Source of the DNA: Borborobacter arsenicus
GTDB taxonomy: Bacteria > Pseudomonadota > Alphaproteobacteria > Rhizobiales > Rhizobiaceae
Assembly: GCF_003934165.1 (NCBI RefSeq)
Contig: NZ_RKST01000001.1
Coordinates: 310,001 to 374,000 of the forward strand
DNA length: 64,000 bases
Direction: 5' to 3'
The notes under the pieces are model-generated. The model had not been told where the DNA came from and searched no databases. It worked only from the letters and a program-made list of their open reading frames with translations. Both the position numbers and the translations under genes were made by a program. Every line of letters begins with the position of its first letter. Within the stretch, counting starts at the first letter, position 1. Positions 27,587-35,681 of this stretch are shown one piece after another.

Positions 27587-28573
27587 TCAAAGTGCTGCGG
27601 CCATGCCGGTGCTGCACAGGGCAGCCGCCTTGACCAGCCCGGCAGCAAGGCCGGCCCCAACGCCCTCGCCATGCGAAAGATCAAGATCGAGCAGTGGCCG
27701 CATGGCCAGTCTTTCGATCGCCTGGCGCTGGCCGGGCTCGGTGGAAAGCTGTGCGATAAGGCAGTGATCGAGCGCATGCGGATTGGCGGCGTGCAGAACG
27801 CTGGCGGCGGCAATCGCAGCAAAACCATCCAGGATCACCGGGATCTTCTCCATCCGTGCGGCAATAATCGCGCCGGCAATCGCCGCGGTTTCACGTCCCC
27901 CCACGCGGCGCAGCACTTCCAGCGGGTCCTTCAAATGGCTGCCATGCAGCGCAAGCGCTGCATCCACCGCCTCGGCCTTCCTCGCAACCATGGCCGCATC
28001 GGCGCCTGAACCCGGACCGATCCAATCGGCCCCGGAGCCGCCATAGAGCGCGGCGAGGATCGCCGCAGCGACCGTCGAATTGCCGACGCCGAGATCGCCG
28101 ATGCAAAGCAGGTCCGTGCCCGATATCGCTTCCATGCCAAAGGCCATGGTCGCCGCACAGCCGCGCTCATCAAGTGCTGCATCCCGCGTCATGTCGGCGC
28201 TCGGCAGATGCAGCGCCAGATCGAAGACCTTCAGCCCCAGATCATAGGCAAGGCAGATCTGGTTTATGGCGGAGCCGCCGGCGGCGCTGAGTTCGACCGC
28301 GCGTGCGGTCGCCTCCATCGGACGCGGTGAAATCCTCCGCCCGACAACCCCATGGTTGCCGGCAAAAATCGCCACCAGCGGACGGTTGACGGCGGGCGGG
28401 CGGCCGCTCCAGGTCGCCAGCCATGCGGCAACTTCCTCCAGCCGACCAAGCGACCCCTTGGGTTTTTCGGCCCTGGCAAACTGCGCGCGAACCCTTTCGC
28501 CGGCAGCCTCGTCGCCGGCCGGCAGCCGGGCCAGCAAATTGCGGAAGTCATCAAAGGGAAGCGCACTGGTCAT
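27587..28573 (-). CDS. cobT: nicotinate-nucleotide-dimethylbenzimidazole phosphoribosyltransferase
   Basis: Makes alpha-ribazole phosphate for the lower ligand of cobalamin (called CobU in Pseudomonas nomenclature). The 328-residue product has AEKPKGSLGRLEEVAAWLAT, VAIFAGNHGVVGRRISPRP, the phosphate-binding IGDLGVGNSTVAAAI and the catalytic glutamate region LSHGEGVGAG. The start at 28573 gives MTSALPFDDFRNLLARL, the normal N-terminus; open frame upstream is not conserved. It is divergent from the DUF1289 gene. No other cobalamin gene and no cobalamin riboswitch are visible here. Confidence 0.95.
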   Translation of the reverse strand: MTSALPFDDFRNLLARLPAGDEAAGERVRAQFARAEKPKGSLGRLEEVAAWLATWSGRPPAVNRPLVAIFAGNHGVVGRRISPRPMEATARAVELSAAGGSAINQICLAYDLGLKVFDLALHLPSADMTRDAALDERGCAATMAFGMEAISGTDLLCIGDLGVGNSTVAAAILAALYGGSGADWIGPGSGADAAMVARKAEAVDAALALHGSHLKDPLEVLRRVGGRETAAIAGAIIAARMEKIPVILDGFAAIAAASVLHAANPHALDHCLIAQLSTEPGQRQAIERLAMRPLLDLDLSHGEGVGAGLAAGLVKAAALCSTGMAAAL

Positions 28574-28718
28574 GTCGTCAATGCTCGCTAAGATCGTCGT
28601 TGGCAGCGGCATAGCCGCGATGGTCACGTGGCACAATGGGAGTATGGTTGGATAGTGACAGGGCTTGCATCCGCCTGTCGTCTGACCCAATTGAAAGATG
28701 GCACAACAGGACTGCTAC

Positions 28719-28952
28719 ATGGCGGCAATTGAATCCCCCTGCATTCTCATATGCTCGATCGATATGAAGACCGGCTACTGCTTCGGCTGCGGCCGCACGC
28801 AAGGCGAGATTTCCGCCTGGATCGAGATGACGTCACAGCAGCGCCGCGAGATCATGGCCGAACTGCCGGCCAGACTGGAAACGGTCGAGCGCCGCCCACG
28901 CCGCGAAACCAGGCGTTCACGCCTGGCGCGCGGGCGCGAAGCAACGGGTTGA
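28719..28952 (+). CDS. DUF1289 cysteine-motif protein
   Basis: A 77-residue protein with the family's metal-binding pattern: [20 protein letters not shown] followed by RTQGEI (C-x3-C ... C-x2-C). A basic C-terminal tail ([16 protein letters not shown]) follows. The ATG at 28719 has AGGA at good spacing; an ATG at 28698 in frame is also possible. DUF1289 proteins probably bind zinc or an Fe-S cluster; their function is not established. The aspartic protease gene follows by 7 bp. Confidence 0.88.
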   Translation: MAAIESPCILICSIDMKTGYCFGCGRTQGEISAWIEMTSQQRREIMAELPARLETVERRPRRETRRSRLARGREATG

Positions 28953-28959
28953 CCCACTC

Positions 28960-29670
28960 TTGAGATCGGGTCGTTTCATCTGGGTTATTCTGGCGGTGAT
29001 GGGCATCGGGCTTGCCCTGCTCATCTTCAATGACGCCAGTGGCGATGCGTCCGGCATTTCCAGCGACACTCTGGGTCGGGTTTTCTATCTCGGCGTTCTG
29101 GGCGCTGTGATCGGCGCCGGCATACTCGCCTCGCGCCATCGCTTCGGCGACATGGCCCGCAACCTCGCACTTTGGCTGTTGGTCGTGCTGTTGCTCGTCG
29201 CGGGCTATCAATATCGCTACGAATTGCAGGACGTCGCCAACCGCGTGACCGTTGGGCTGGTGCCGGGCAGCCCGCTCTCTGTGACTGATTCGGAGGGCCA
29301 AAACACGGTCACGCTTGAAAAGCTGCCCAATGGTCATTTCGAGGCACGTCTTTCCATCGACGGCAAGCCGGTTCGAGTGCTGGTCGATACCGGCGCGACC
29401 AGCACGGTGTTGACCACGCGCGACGCCGAACGTGTCGGCTTCGATGCGGAAAAGCTCGCCTACACCATCCCGATCTCCACCGCCAATGGCAACGCCACCG
29501 CCGCCCGGGTGATCGCCGGCGAGATCAGGCTTGGAGCTATAACGCGCCGCAACATGCCGTTGCTGGTCGCCGCGCCGGGCATGTTGGAACAAAGCCTGCT
29601 CGGCATGAATTTCATCGGCGCGCTATCGGGATTCGATGTCCGCGGGGATCGCATGATCCTGCGCGATTGA
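28960..29670 (+). CDS. retropepsin-like aspartic protease (TIGR02281 type), membrane-anchored
   Basis: 236 residues with three hydrophobic segments in the first 85 residues and a periplasmic clan AA protease domain: VRVLVDTGATSTVLTTRDAE carries the catalytic D-T-G motif and LLGMNFIGALSGFDVRGDRM matches the domain end. One D-T-G per chain means it should act as a dimer. The probable start is TTG at 28960, which keeps the first membrane segment whole; ATG at 28999 would cut into it. It is common in alphaproteobacteria, with unknown substrate. Confidence 0.85.
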   Translation: MRSGRFIWVILAVMGIGLALLIFNDASGDASGISSDTLGRVFYLGVLGAVIGAGILASRHRFGDMARNLALWLLVVLLLVAGYQYRYELQDVANRVTVGLVPGSPLSVTDSEGQNTVTLEKLPNGHFEARLSIDGKPVRVLVDTGATSTVLTTRDAERVGFDAEKLAYTIPISTANGNATAARVIAGEIRLGAITRRNMPLLVAAPGMLEQSLLGMNFIGALSGFDVRGDRMILRD

Positions 29671-29680
29671 GGGAGCGAAG

Positions 29681-30031
29681 ATGCGGGTAAAACGGATCGT
29701 CGCCAATATCGACACCAGGAACATCAGCGCAGCCAGACGTTTCTATCACGATGTGCTCGGTCTCGATCTCCTGATGGATCACGGCTGGATTGCGACCTAC
29801 GGATCTGACGAGAAGGCAAGGGCCCAGGTAAGCTTCGCCTCGGAAGGCGGATCAGGGACCCCGGTTCCCGATCTGTCGATAGAAGTCGATGATCTTGACA
29901 CCGCCCTTCAGCGCATGAAAGACGCCGGCTTCCAGATCGAATATGGACCGGCCGAGGAGCCCTGGGGCGTAAGACGGTTCTACGTACGCGACCCGTTCGG
30001 CAAACTGGTCAATATCCTCACCCATATGTGA
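29681..30031 (+). CDS. VOC-family protein (glyoxalase/bleomycin-resistance fold)
   Basis: 116-residue single VOC module: VKRIVANIDTRNISAARRFY, HDVLGLDLLMDHGWIATYGS and FYVRDPFGKLVNILTHM. The metal-ligand positions are partly unusual, since the expected first-strand His is Asn9 in VANID, so it may bind ligands rather than catalyse. Closest in look to small bleomycin-resistance-like proteins. It follows the protease gene by 10 bp (GAGGGAGCGAAG ribosome site) and is probably in the same operon. Confidence 0.85.
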   Translation: MRVKRIVANIDTRNISAARRFYHDVLGLDLLMDHGWIATYGSDEKARAQVSFASEGGSGTPVPDLSIEVDDLDTALQRMKDAGFQIEYGPAEEPWGVRRFYVRDPFGKLVNILTHM

Positions 30032-30044
30032 TCGGTAGGCGCGC

Positions 30045-31052
30045 TCACGCTGCCCGGCGGGCCGGATCAGAATCGACCTCGGCAAAGGCGTCGCGCAAGA
30101 TATCTGCACCGGCTCCGGGCCGCGTCGCATTGGTTGAAAGAATCTGGCGGAAACGCCGCGCCCCCGGCAGGCCATGGAAAAGACCGACCATGTGGCGGGT
30201 GACATGGCCAAGCCGCCCGCCCTGTTCAATATGACGTTCCGCATAGGCGACCATGCGCTCGATCAGCCGCCCGAAATCAAAATCACCGTTGGCGTCGCCG
30301 AACAGGCTGGCGTCGGCGTCCGCCAGGATACCCGGCGTGTGATAGGCCGCACGGCCAAGCATCACACCGTCGACTTTCAGAAGATGCGCCTTTGCCTCAT
30401 CCAGCGTCTGAATACCGCCATTGATGCCAATGAATCGATTCGGGCTTTTCGCCTTGAGGCGATAGACACGCTGATAATCCAGTGGCGGGATATCGCGATT
30501 TTCCTTCGGGCTGAGCCCGTCCAGCCAGGCTTTGCGTGCATGCACCCAGAGTGCGTCCGCACCGGCCGCAAAGACGCCATCGGCAAGCGTATCCAGCGCA
30601 ACTTCCGGGTCCTGGTTATCGACGCCGATACGGCATTTGACAGTGACCGGGATCGAGACCGCTGCCTTCATTGCCGCGACGCACTCGGCGACGAGGTCGG
30701 GCGTCTTCATCAGACAGGCGCCGAAAGTGCCGGACTGGACCCGATCCGAGGGGCAGCCGACATTGAGATTGATCTCGTCATAGCCGAAATCTTCGCCGAT
30801 ACGCGCAGCCTGCCCCAGCTTGGCCGGGTCCGAGCCGCCGAGCTGAAGTGCGATCGGGCGCTCTTCGTCCGAAAAGCCCAATAGCCGCTCGCGCGCGCCG
30901 TGGATCACGGCATCGGCGACGACCATTTCGGTATAAAGCAGCGCGCGCTGGGTCAGTTGCCGGTGAAAATAGCGGCAATGCCTGTCTGTCCAATCCATCA
31001 TGGGGGCGATGGCAAGGACTTGGCCGGAATAGATGCCGGTCGTGCTGTGCAT
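30045..31052 (-). CDS. dusA: tRNA-dihydrouridine synthase A
   Basis: FMN enzyme that reduces U20/U20a in the tRNA D-loop. 335 residues; the start MHSTTGIYSGQVLAIAPMMD with WTDRHCRYF is the DusA signature, C100 in NLNVGCPSDRVQSGTFGACL is the catalytic acid, and KCRIGVDN and NGGIQTLDEA are flavin-phosphate contacts. A C-terminal helical domain (VTRHMVGLFHGLPGARRFRQ) binds tRNA. It converges on the VOC gene with a 13-bp gap. Confidence 0.95.
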   Translation of the reverse strand: MHSTTGIYSGQVLAIAPMMDWTDRHCRYFHRQLTQRALLYTEMVVADAVIHGARERLLGFSDEERPIALQLGGSDPAKLGQAARIGEDFGYDEINLNVGCPSDRVQSGTFGACLMKTPDLVAECVAAMKAAVSIPVTVKCRIGVDNQDPEVALDTLADGVFAAGADALWVHARKAWLDGLSPKENRDIPPLDYQRVYRLKAKSPNRFIGINGGIQTLDEAKAHLLKVDGVMLGRAAYHTPGILADADASLFGDANGDFDFGRLIERMVAYAERHIEQGGRLGHVTRHMVGLFHGLPGARRFRQILSTNATRPGAGADILRDAFAEVDSDPARRAA

Positions 31053-31130
31053 AGAGCGGTCTCAATCGTCCGATCGTTTCGGCCTGTCGTATCCGTTGGG
31101 GCATCCGGCTGTCAAACCGACGCCCCCGCA

Positions 31131-31460
31131 TCATTCCACGACGGGTTCCCCGCAGGGGCGGTAAAGCAGGTTGATCCACCATGAGCGGTTGGTTAGCCCC
31201 TTGCCGCCACCGCGTTCGGCCAATGTATCCACACCGACGCACCATTCGACCAATCGCGGCGACAGGCCGAACTCCTCGGCAAGATATGATGCTGCTTCCT
31301 CGATGCCTTCAGTGCAGGCTTCCGTTTTGCACAGATTGGCCTGGGTGGCGATATCAAGCAGCGCCTCATGGCCCAAACTGCTGGTGCGATACCAGACACC
31401 GAAGGCAGACAGGGCAATGACAAGCAGCAGAGCAATTGTGATTTTTATGAAAATTTTCAA
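31131..31460 (-). CDS. small secreted or membrane-anchored cysteine protein
   Basis: A 109-residue frame whose only usable start is TTG at 31460; an in-frame stop lies five codons upstream. The N-terminus is a strong membrane/signal segment (FIKITIALLLVIALSAFGVW). The exported part has four cysteines (LCKTEAC, EWC, RPC) that could form two disulfides. Not recognised. Hydrophobic N-terminus, cysteine pattern and sensible composition suggest a real gene; TTG and a weak ribosome site lower confidence. Confidence 0.55.
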   Translation of the reverse strand: MKIFIKITIALLLVIALSAFGVWYRTSSLGHEALLDIATQANLCKTEACTEGIEEAASYLAEEFGLSPRLVEWCVGVDTLAERGGGKGLTNRSWWINLLYRPCGEPVVE

Positions 31461-31588
31461 TCCGCACTGCCTGCATCAGGATAAGGTGCCGCAACCGGGT
31501 GAAGATTTAGTGCTACTGCTGAGGCAAGTCAAAGCAGGCCCGAAGCGGTTGTCAGGCATCATTGCCGTGTAACGAGTGGACAAGTCCC

Positions 31589-31620
31589 AAAAAGAAAAAG
31601 GCCGGCAGCATTGCCGGCCT
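31589..31620 (-). terminator. rho-independent terminator of the coxSLM operon
   Basis: On the minus strand, AGGCCGGCA / TGCCGGCCT (9-bp stem, 4-base loop, 31599-31620) is followed by TTTTTCTTTTT. It lies 18 bp after the coxM stop and is one of the clearest terminators in the window. Confidence 0.93.
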
Positions 31621-31638
31621 CTCCCCTAGCCCAAAGTG

Positions 31639-32436
31639 TCAGGCATTCGCAGCAGAAACCGCCCGCTTGGCCATGACAACGATCAAATGTGCGCGATATT
31701 CAGCCGAAGCGTGCATGTCACTCATCAGGTCGGCAGGCGAAAGCTGCAGCCCGTCAAGCGCCGAAGCATCGAATTTCTTCGTCAGCGCCGTCTCGATTTC
31801 CTTGGAACGGAACACGCCGTCATCACCCGCTCCGGTGACTGCGACCCGCACACCGTCCTTGCCCTTGGCCACGAACACCCCGGTCATTGCATAGCGCGAG
31901 GCCGGGTTGCGGAATTTCTCATAAGCCGCCTTGGCCGGCGCGGTGAAGGTAATGGAGGTGACGATTTCGCCATCCTTCAACGCGGTCTCGAACAACCCCT
32001 TGAAGAATTTGTCGGCGGCAATCTCGCGCTTGTTGGTGGCGATGGTCGCACCGAGCGCCAGAAGGGCGGCGGGATAATCCGCAGCCGGATCATTGTTGGA
32101 GATCGAGCCGCCGATCGTGCCCCTGTGACGCACCGCCGGATCGCCGATCAATCCGGCAAGATGTGCTACCGCAGGTGCGACCTTCTTCAGCTTCTCGTCA
32201 TTGGCCACCTCGAAATGAGTGGTCGCCGCGCCGATCGTCACCGTCTTGCCCGAGACCTTGATGCCCTTCAATTCGGCGATATGGGCAAGATCGACGAGAT
32301 CGGAAGGGGCGGCAAGCCGCGCCTTCATGGCCGGGATCAGCGTCATGCCGCCCGACAGGAACTGTGCATCGCCGGATTTTGCGAGTTTTGCAGCCTCCGC
32401 CACAGAAGAGGCGCGATGGTAATTGACCTGATACAT
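31639..32436 (-). CDS. coxM: FAD-binding medium subunit of a CO dehydrogenase/xanthine dehydrogenase-family enzyme
   Basis: 265 residues; flavin subunit passing electrons from the Fe-S clusters. AKSGDAQFLSGGMTLIPAMK is the first FAD-binding loop, and GLIGDPAVRHRGTIGGSISN with NDPAADYPAALLAL is the second, both standard for CoxM. It is the last gene of the leftward coxS-coxL-coxM string, 12 bp after coxL, and is closed by a strong terminator. The symbol denotes family; activity on CO is not shown. Confidence 0.93.
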   Translation of the reverse strand: MYQVNYHRASSVAEAAKLAKSGDAQFLSGGMTLIPAMKARLAAPSDLVDLAHIAELKGIKVSGKTVTIGAATTHFEVANDEKLKKVAPAVAHLAGLIGDPAVRHRGTIGGSISNNDPAADYPAALLALGATIATNKREIAADKFFKGLFETALKDGEIVTSITFTAPAKAAYEKFRNPASRYAMTGVFVAKGKDGVRVAVTGAGDDGVFRSKEIETALTKKFDASALDGLQLSPADLMSDMHASAEYRAHLIVVMAKRAVSAANA

Positions 32437-32448
32437 CTTCGTCCTCCC

Positions 32449-34800
32449 TCAGTTCCTGGCCGACGCGCGCAGGGCTGCCCAGACCTTTTGCGGCGTTGCC
32501 GGCATAGTGATGTCCTCGGTGCCGATCGCATCGGTGATGGCGTTGATGACTGCCGGTGGCGAACCGATCGCACCGGCCTCGCCACAGCCTTTCAGGCCGA
32601 GCGGATTGGAGGGAGACGGCGTGCTCGTGGTCGAAACCTGGAAGGACGGCAGGTCGTCGGCGCGCGGCATGGTGTAGTCCATATAGCTGGCCGTCAGCAG
32701 CTGCCCGCTGTCATCGTAATGCGCCCCTTCCAGCAGCGCCTGACCGATGCCCTGGGCGACACCGCCATGGACCTGCCCCTCGACGATCATCGGGTTGATG
32801 ATATTGCCAAAATCATCGGCAGCGACGAACTGGATCACTTGGGTTTGGCCGGTTTCAGGGTCCACCTCGACTTCGCAGATGTAGCAGCCGGCCGGGAAGG
32901 TGAAGTTTGCCGGATCGTAGAAGGCGGTTTCCTTCAGGCCGGGCTCCATCCCGCCAGGCAGGTTGTGGGCGGTATAGGCCGCAAGCGCAACCTGGAACCA
33001 CGGCACGTTCTTGTCCGTGCCGGCCACCTTGCAGGCACCGTTCTCGATAACGATGTCGCTTTCGTCGGCTTCCATCAGGTGGGCAGCGATCTTGCGCGCC
33101 TTGGCTTCGACCTTGTCGAGCGCCTTGGAGAGCGCGCTCATGCCGACCGCGCCCGAGCGCGAACCATAGGTGCCCATGCCCATCTGCACCTTGTCGGTGT
33201 CGCCATGCACGATGGACACCTGATCGATCGGCACGCCCAAGCGCTGGGCCACGAGCTGGGCGAACGTCGTTTCATGTCCTTGACCGTGGCTGTGCGAGCC
33301 GGTCAGCACCTCGATCGTACCGACCGCATTGACGCGGACCTCTGCCGATTCCCACAAGCCCACGCCGGAACCGAGCGAGCCGACCGCGGCGGAAGGCGCG
33401 ATGCCGCAGGCCTCGATGTAGCAGGAAAAGCCGATGCCCCGCAGTTTACCTGCCTTCTTGGCCTTTTGGCGGCGCTTTTCGAAACCGTCATAGTCGGCTG
33501 CTTTCATAGCGGCATCCAACGAGGCGCCGAAATCGCCGGCATCGTAGTTCATGATGACAGGGGTCTGGTGCGGGAACGATGTGATGAAGTTCCTGCGGCG
33601 CAGTTCCGCCGGGGAAATGCCGAACTTCCGTGCCGATACTTCCAGCATTCGTTCGACATTGAAGGCAGCCTCGGGCCGCCCTGCCCCACGATAGGCATCG
33701 ACCGGCGCGGTGTTGGTGTAGATCGCCTTCACATTGGCGTGGATCGCCGGAATGTCGTACTGGCCCGACAAAAGCGTGGCGTAGAGGTAAGTCGGCGTCG
33801 CTGAGGAAAACAGCGACATATAGGCGCCGAGATTGGCCTTGGTCTCGACCTTGAACCCGAGGATCTTGTAATCCTTGTCGAAGGCCATGGCACAGTGGCT
33901 ATGGTGGTCGCGGCCATGCGCATCAGTAAGGAAGCTTTCGGTGCGGTCGGCCACCCATTTGACCGGAACGCCGGTCTTCTTCGATGCCCACAGGCAGACA
34001 ATCTCTTCCGGATAGATATAGATTTTCGAGCCGAAGCCGCCGCCGACATCGGGCGCGATGACGCGCAGCTTGTTTTCCGGCGCCACATTGTAGAAGGCGC
34101 TCATCACGAGGCGCGCCACATGCGGGTTCTGCGAGGTGGTCCAGCATGTGTAATGGTCTTCGGCCTTGTCATAGTGGCCGAGTGCCGCGCGCGGTTCCAT
34201 GGCGTTGGGAACCAGCCGGTTGTTGACGATATCCATCTCGACGACATGCGCGGCCTTCTTGAAGGCAGCTTCTGTCTCGTCGGCATTGCCGATATCCCAA
34301 TCGAAGATGAGATTGTTTTCGGCCTCGGGATGGATTTGCGGCGCGCCCTTGTTCATGGCCTTGGAGGCGTCCGTAACCGACTTCAGTTCCTTGTAGGTGA
34401 CCTCGACGGCTTCGGCAGCATCGCGGGCCTGCCCCTTGGTGTCGGCCACCACGATGGCAACCGCGTCGCCGACATAGCGAACCTTGTCGAAGGCGAGCGG
34501 CGACCACGCGCCCATCTTCATCGGCGTGCCGTCCTTGGAATGGATCATCCAGCCGCAGATGAGATTGCCGATGCCGTCCGCCTTGATTTCTTTGCCGGTA
34601 AGCACGCCGATGACGCCCGGCATTGCCTGCGCCGCCTTTACGTCGATCTTCTTGATCTGCGCATGCGCATAAGGGCTGCGCACGAAGGCTGCATGCTTCA
34701 TTCCCGGCACGACCATGTCGTCGACATAGCGGCCGGCACCCGTGATGAACCTCTTGTCTTCCTTGCGCGCCACGCGAGCGCCAACACCTTCGATGCCCAT
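32449..34800 (-). CDS. coxL: molybdenum large subunit, form II CO dehydrogenase-like
   Basis: 783-residue catalytic subunit that binds molybdopterin cofactor. The active-site loop is AYRGAGR (residues 369-375), which marks form II (CoxL-like) rather than form I, whose loop is AYXCSFR. Cofactor-binding segments include PDVGGGFGSKIYIYPEE, GSHSHGQGHETTFAQLVAQR and the C-terminal GLKGCGEAGAIGSPPAVINA with the conserved Glu. ATG at 34800 has GGAGG upstream. Form II enzymes often act on substrates other than CO, and slow CO oxidation has been reported for some. A palindromic repeat separates this gene from coxS. Confidence 0.94.
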   Translation of the reverse strand: MGIEGVGARVARKEDKRFITGAGRYVDDMVVPGMKHAAFVRSPYAHAQIKKIDVKAAQAMPGVIGVLTGKEIKADGIGNLICGWMIHSKDGTPMKMGAWSPLAFDKVRYVGDAVAIVVADTKGQARDAAEAVEVTYKELKSVTDASKAMNKGAPQIHPEAENNLIFDWDIGNADETEAAFKKAAHVVEMDIVNNRLVPNAMEPRAALGHYDKAEDHYTCWTTSQNPHVARLVMSAFYNVAPENKLRVIAPDVGGGFGSKIYIYPEEIVCLWASKKTGVPVKWVADRTESFLTDAHGRDHHSHCAMAFDKDYKILGFKVETKANLGAYMSLFSSATPTYLYATLLSGQYDIPAIHANVKAIYTNTAPVDAYRGAGRPEAAFNVERMLEVSARKFGISPAELRRRNFITSFPHQTPVIMNYDAGDFGASLDAAMKAADYDGFEKRRQKAKKAGKLRGIGFSCYIEACGIAPSAAVGSLGSGVGLWESAEVRVNAVGTIEVLTGSHSHGQGHETTFAQLVAQRLGVPIDQVSIVHGDTDKVQMGMGTYGSRSGAVGMSALSKALDKVEAKARKIAAHLMEADESDIVIENGACKVAGTDKNVPWFQVALAAYTAHNLPGGMEPGLKETAFYDPANFTFPAGCYICEVEVDPETGQTQVIQFVAADDFGNIINPMIVEGQVHGGVAQGIGQALLEGAHYDDSGQLLTASYMDYTMPRADDLPSFQVSTTSTPSPSNPLGLKGCGEAGAIGSPPAVINAITDAIGTEDITMPATPQKVWAALRASARN

Positions 34801-34827
34801 GGATGTTTTCCTCCAAGATGAGGCATT

Positions 34828-34928
34828 CGGCAATCAGCAGTCGGCAGTCGGTTCCGAACCGTATGTGCCGTCCTGATACCGATTTCCTCCCTTTAATCCT
34901 ATTGCCGACTGGCTACTGCCGATTGCCG
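34828..34928. repeat. imperfect inverted repeat between coxS and coxL
   Basis: Two 24-base arms (34828-34851 and 34905-34928) are inverted copies with four mismatches, built from GGCAATC/GGCAGT/AGTCGG units, separated by 53 bases. They fill most of the 129-bp intercistronic gap. It looks like a mobile-type palindromic intergenic element of the kind scattered through rhizobial genomes, and would form a large mRNA hairpin inside the operon. Confidence 0.7.
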
Positions 34929-34929
34929 C

Positions 34930-35439
34930 TCAGGCCGCCTTCTTCGCTTTGCTCGCAGCCTTGCCCTTGCTCCTCGCCATTGTCTTGGAAGCAGCAAGGA
35001 TAGCCTTGACGATGTTGTGATAGCCGGTACAGCGGCAGATATTGCCTTCCAGTTCCTCGCGCACCGTTGCCTCGTCCAGCCCCTCGGGATGGCGGCGGAT
35101 CATGTCGGTCGCAGTCATGATCATGCCGGGCGTGCAAAAGCCGCACTGCAAACCATGATGCTCCTTGAACGCGGCCTGGACCGGATGCAGTTCAGCACCG
35201 TCGGCCAGCCCTTCGATGGTCACCACCGTCGACCCGGAAGCCTGCGCGGCCAGCATCGTACAGGACTTCACCGCCTTGCCGTCGACATGCACGACGCAGG
35301 CGCCGCATTGCGATGTGTCGCAGCCGACATGCGTACCCGTCAGCCCGACATGCTCGCGCAGAAAATGGACCAGCAGCGTACGATCCTCGACCGTTCCGCC
35401 GACACGCCGGCCGTTGACCACTAGCGATACTTCCGACAT
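34930..35439 (-). CDS. coxS: [2Fe-2S] small subunit of CO dehydrogenase-like enzyme
   Basis: 169 residues carrying two [2Fe-2S] clusters: the plant-type site [20 protein letters not shown] then SC, and the helical site [10 protein letters not shown] ... [10 protein letters not shown]. Both have all four cysteines. An Ala/Lys-rich tail ([12 protein letters not shown]) extends past the usual end. The start at 35439 has an AGGGAGGT ribosome site. It opens the coxS-coxL-coxM operon, the gene order typical of form II, and is divergent from the FIST gene. Confidence 0.94.
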   Translation of the reverse strand: MSEVSLVVNGRRVGGTVEDRTLLVHFLREHVGLTGTHVGCDTSQCGACVVHVDGKAVKSCTMLAAQASGSTVVTIEGLADGAELHPVQAAFKEHHGLQCGFCTPGMIMTATDMIRRHPEGLDEATVREELEGNICRCTGYHNIVKAILAASKTMARSKGKAASKAKKAA

Positions 35440-35681
35440 GAAACCTCCCTGAGTGCCCTGCCTGTCGCAGTTTGCCGTTACGACCTCACCCGGCAATCCG
35501 CGCAAGCCATAATGATCTTTCGCAATCCAGAAGCAACGAGAATGCAGCCCTCCCCAAAACCCGTATATTGTACTTTCGCACACGGATTGAGCATTCAAGC
35601 ATTGCTAAACTAGCCTCTCAAGGCAACAATGCACAAGATGAGGCCTGCGGCGACAACATCGTGGGCGGTAAGGGAGGAGAT

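Noticed and set aside
31636-33804. A 722-codon open frame on the plus strand
   Set aside because: It is antisense to coxM and coxL, its product is rich in Arg/His/Gly with no domain, and the minus-strand genes are certain. Long antisense frames are expected in GC-rich DNA.
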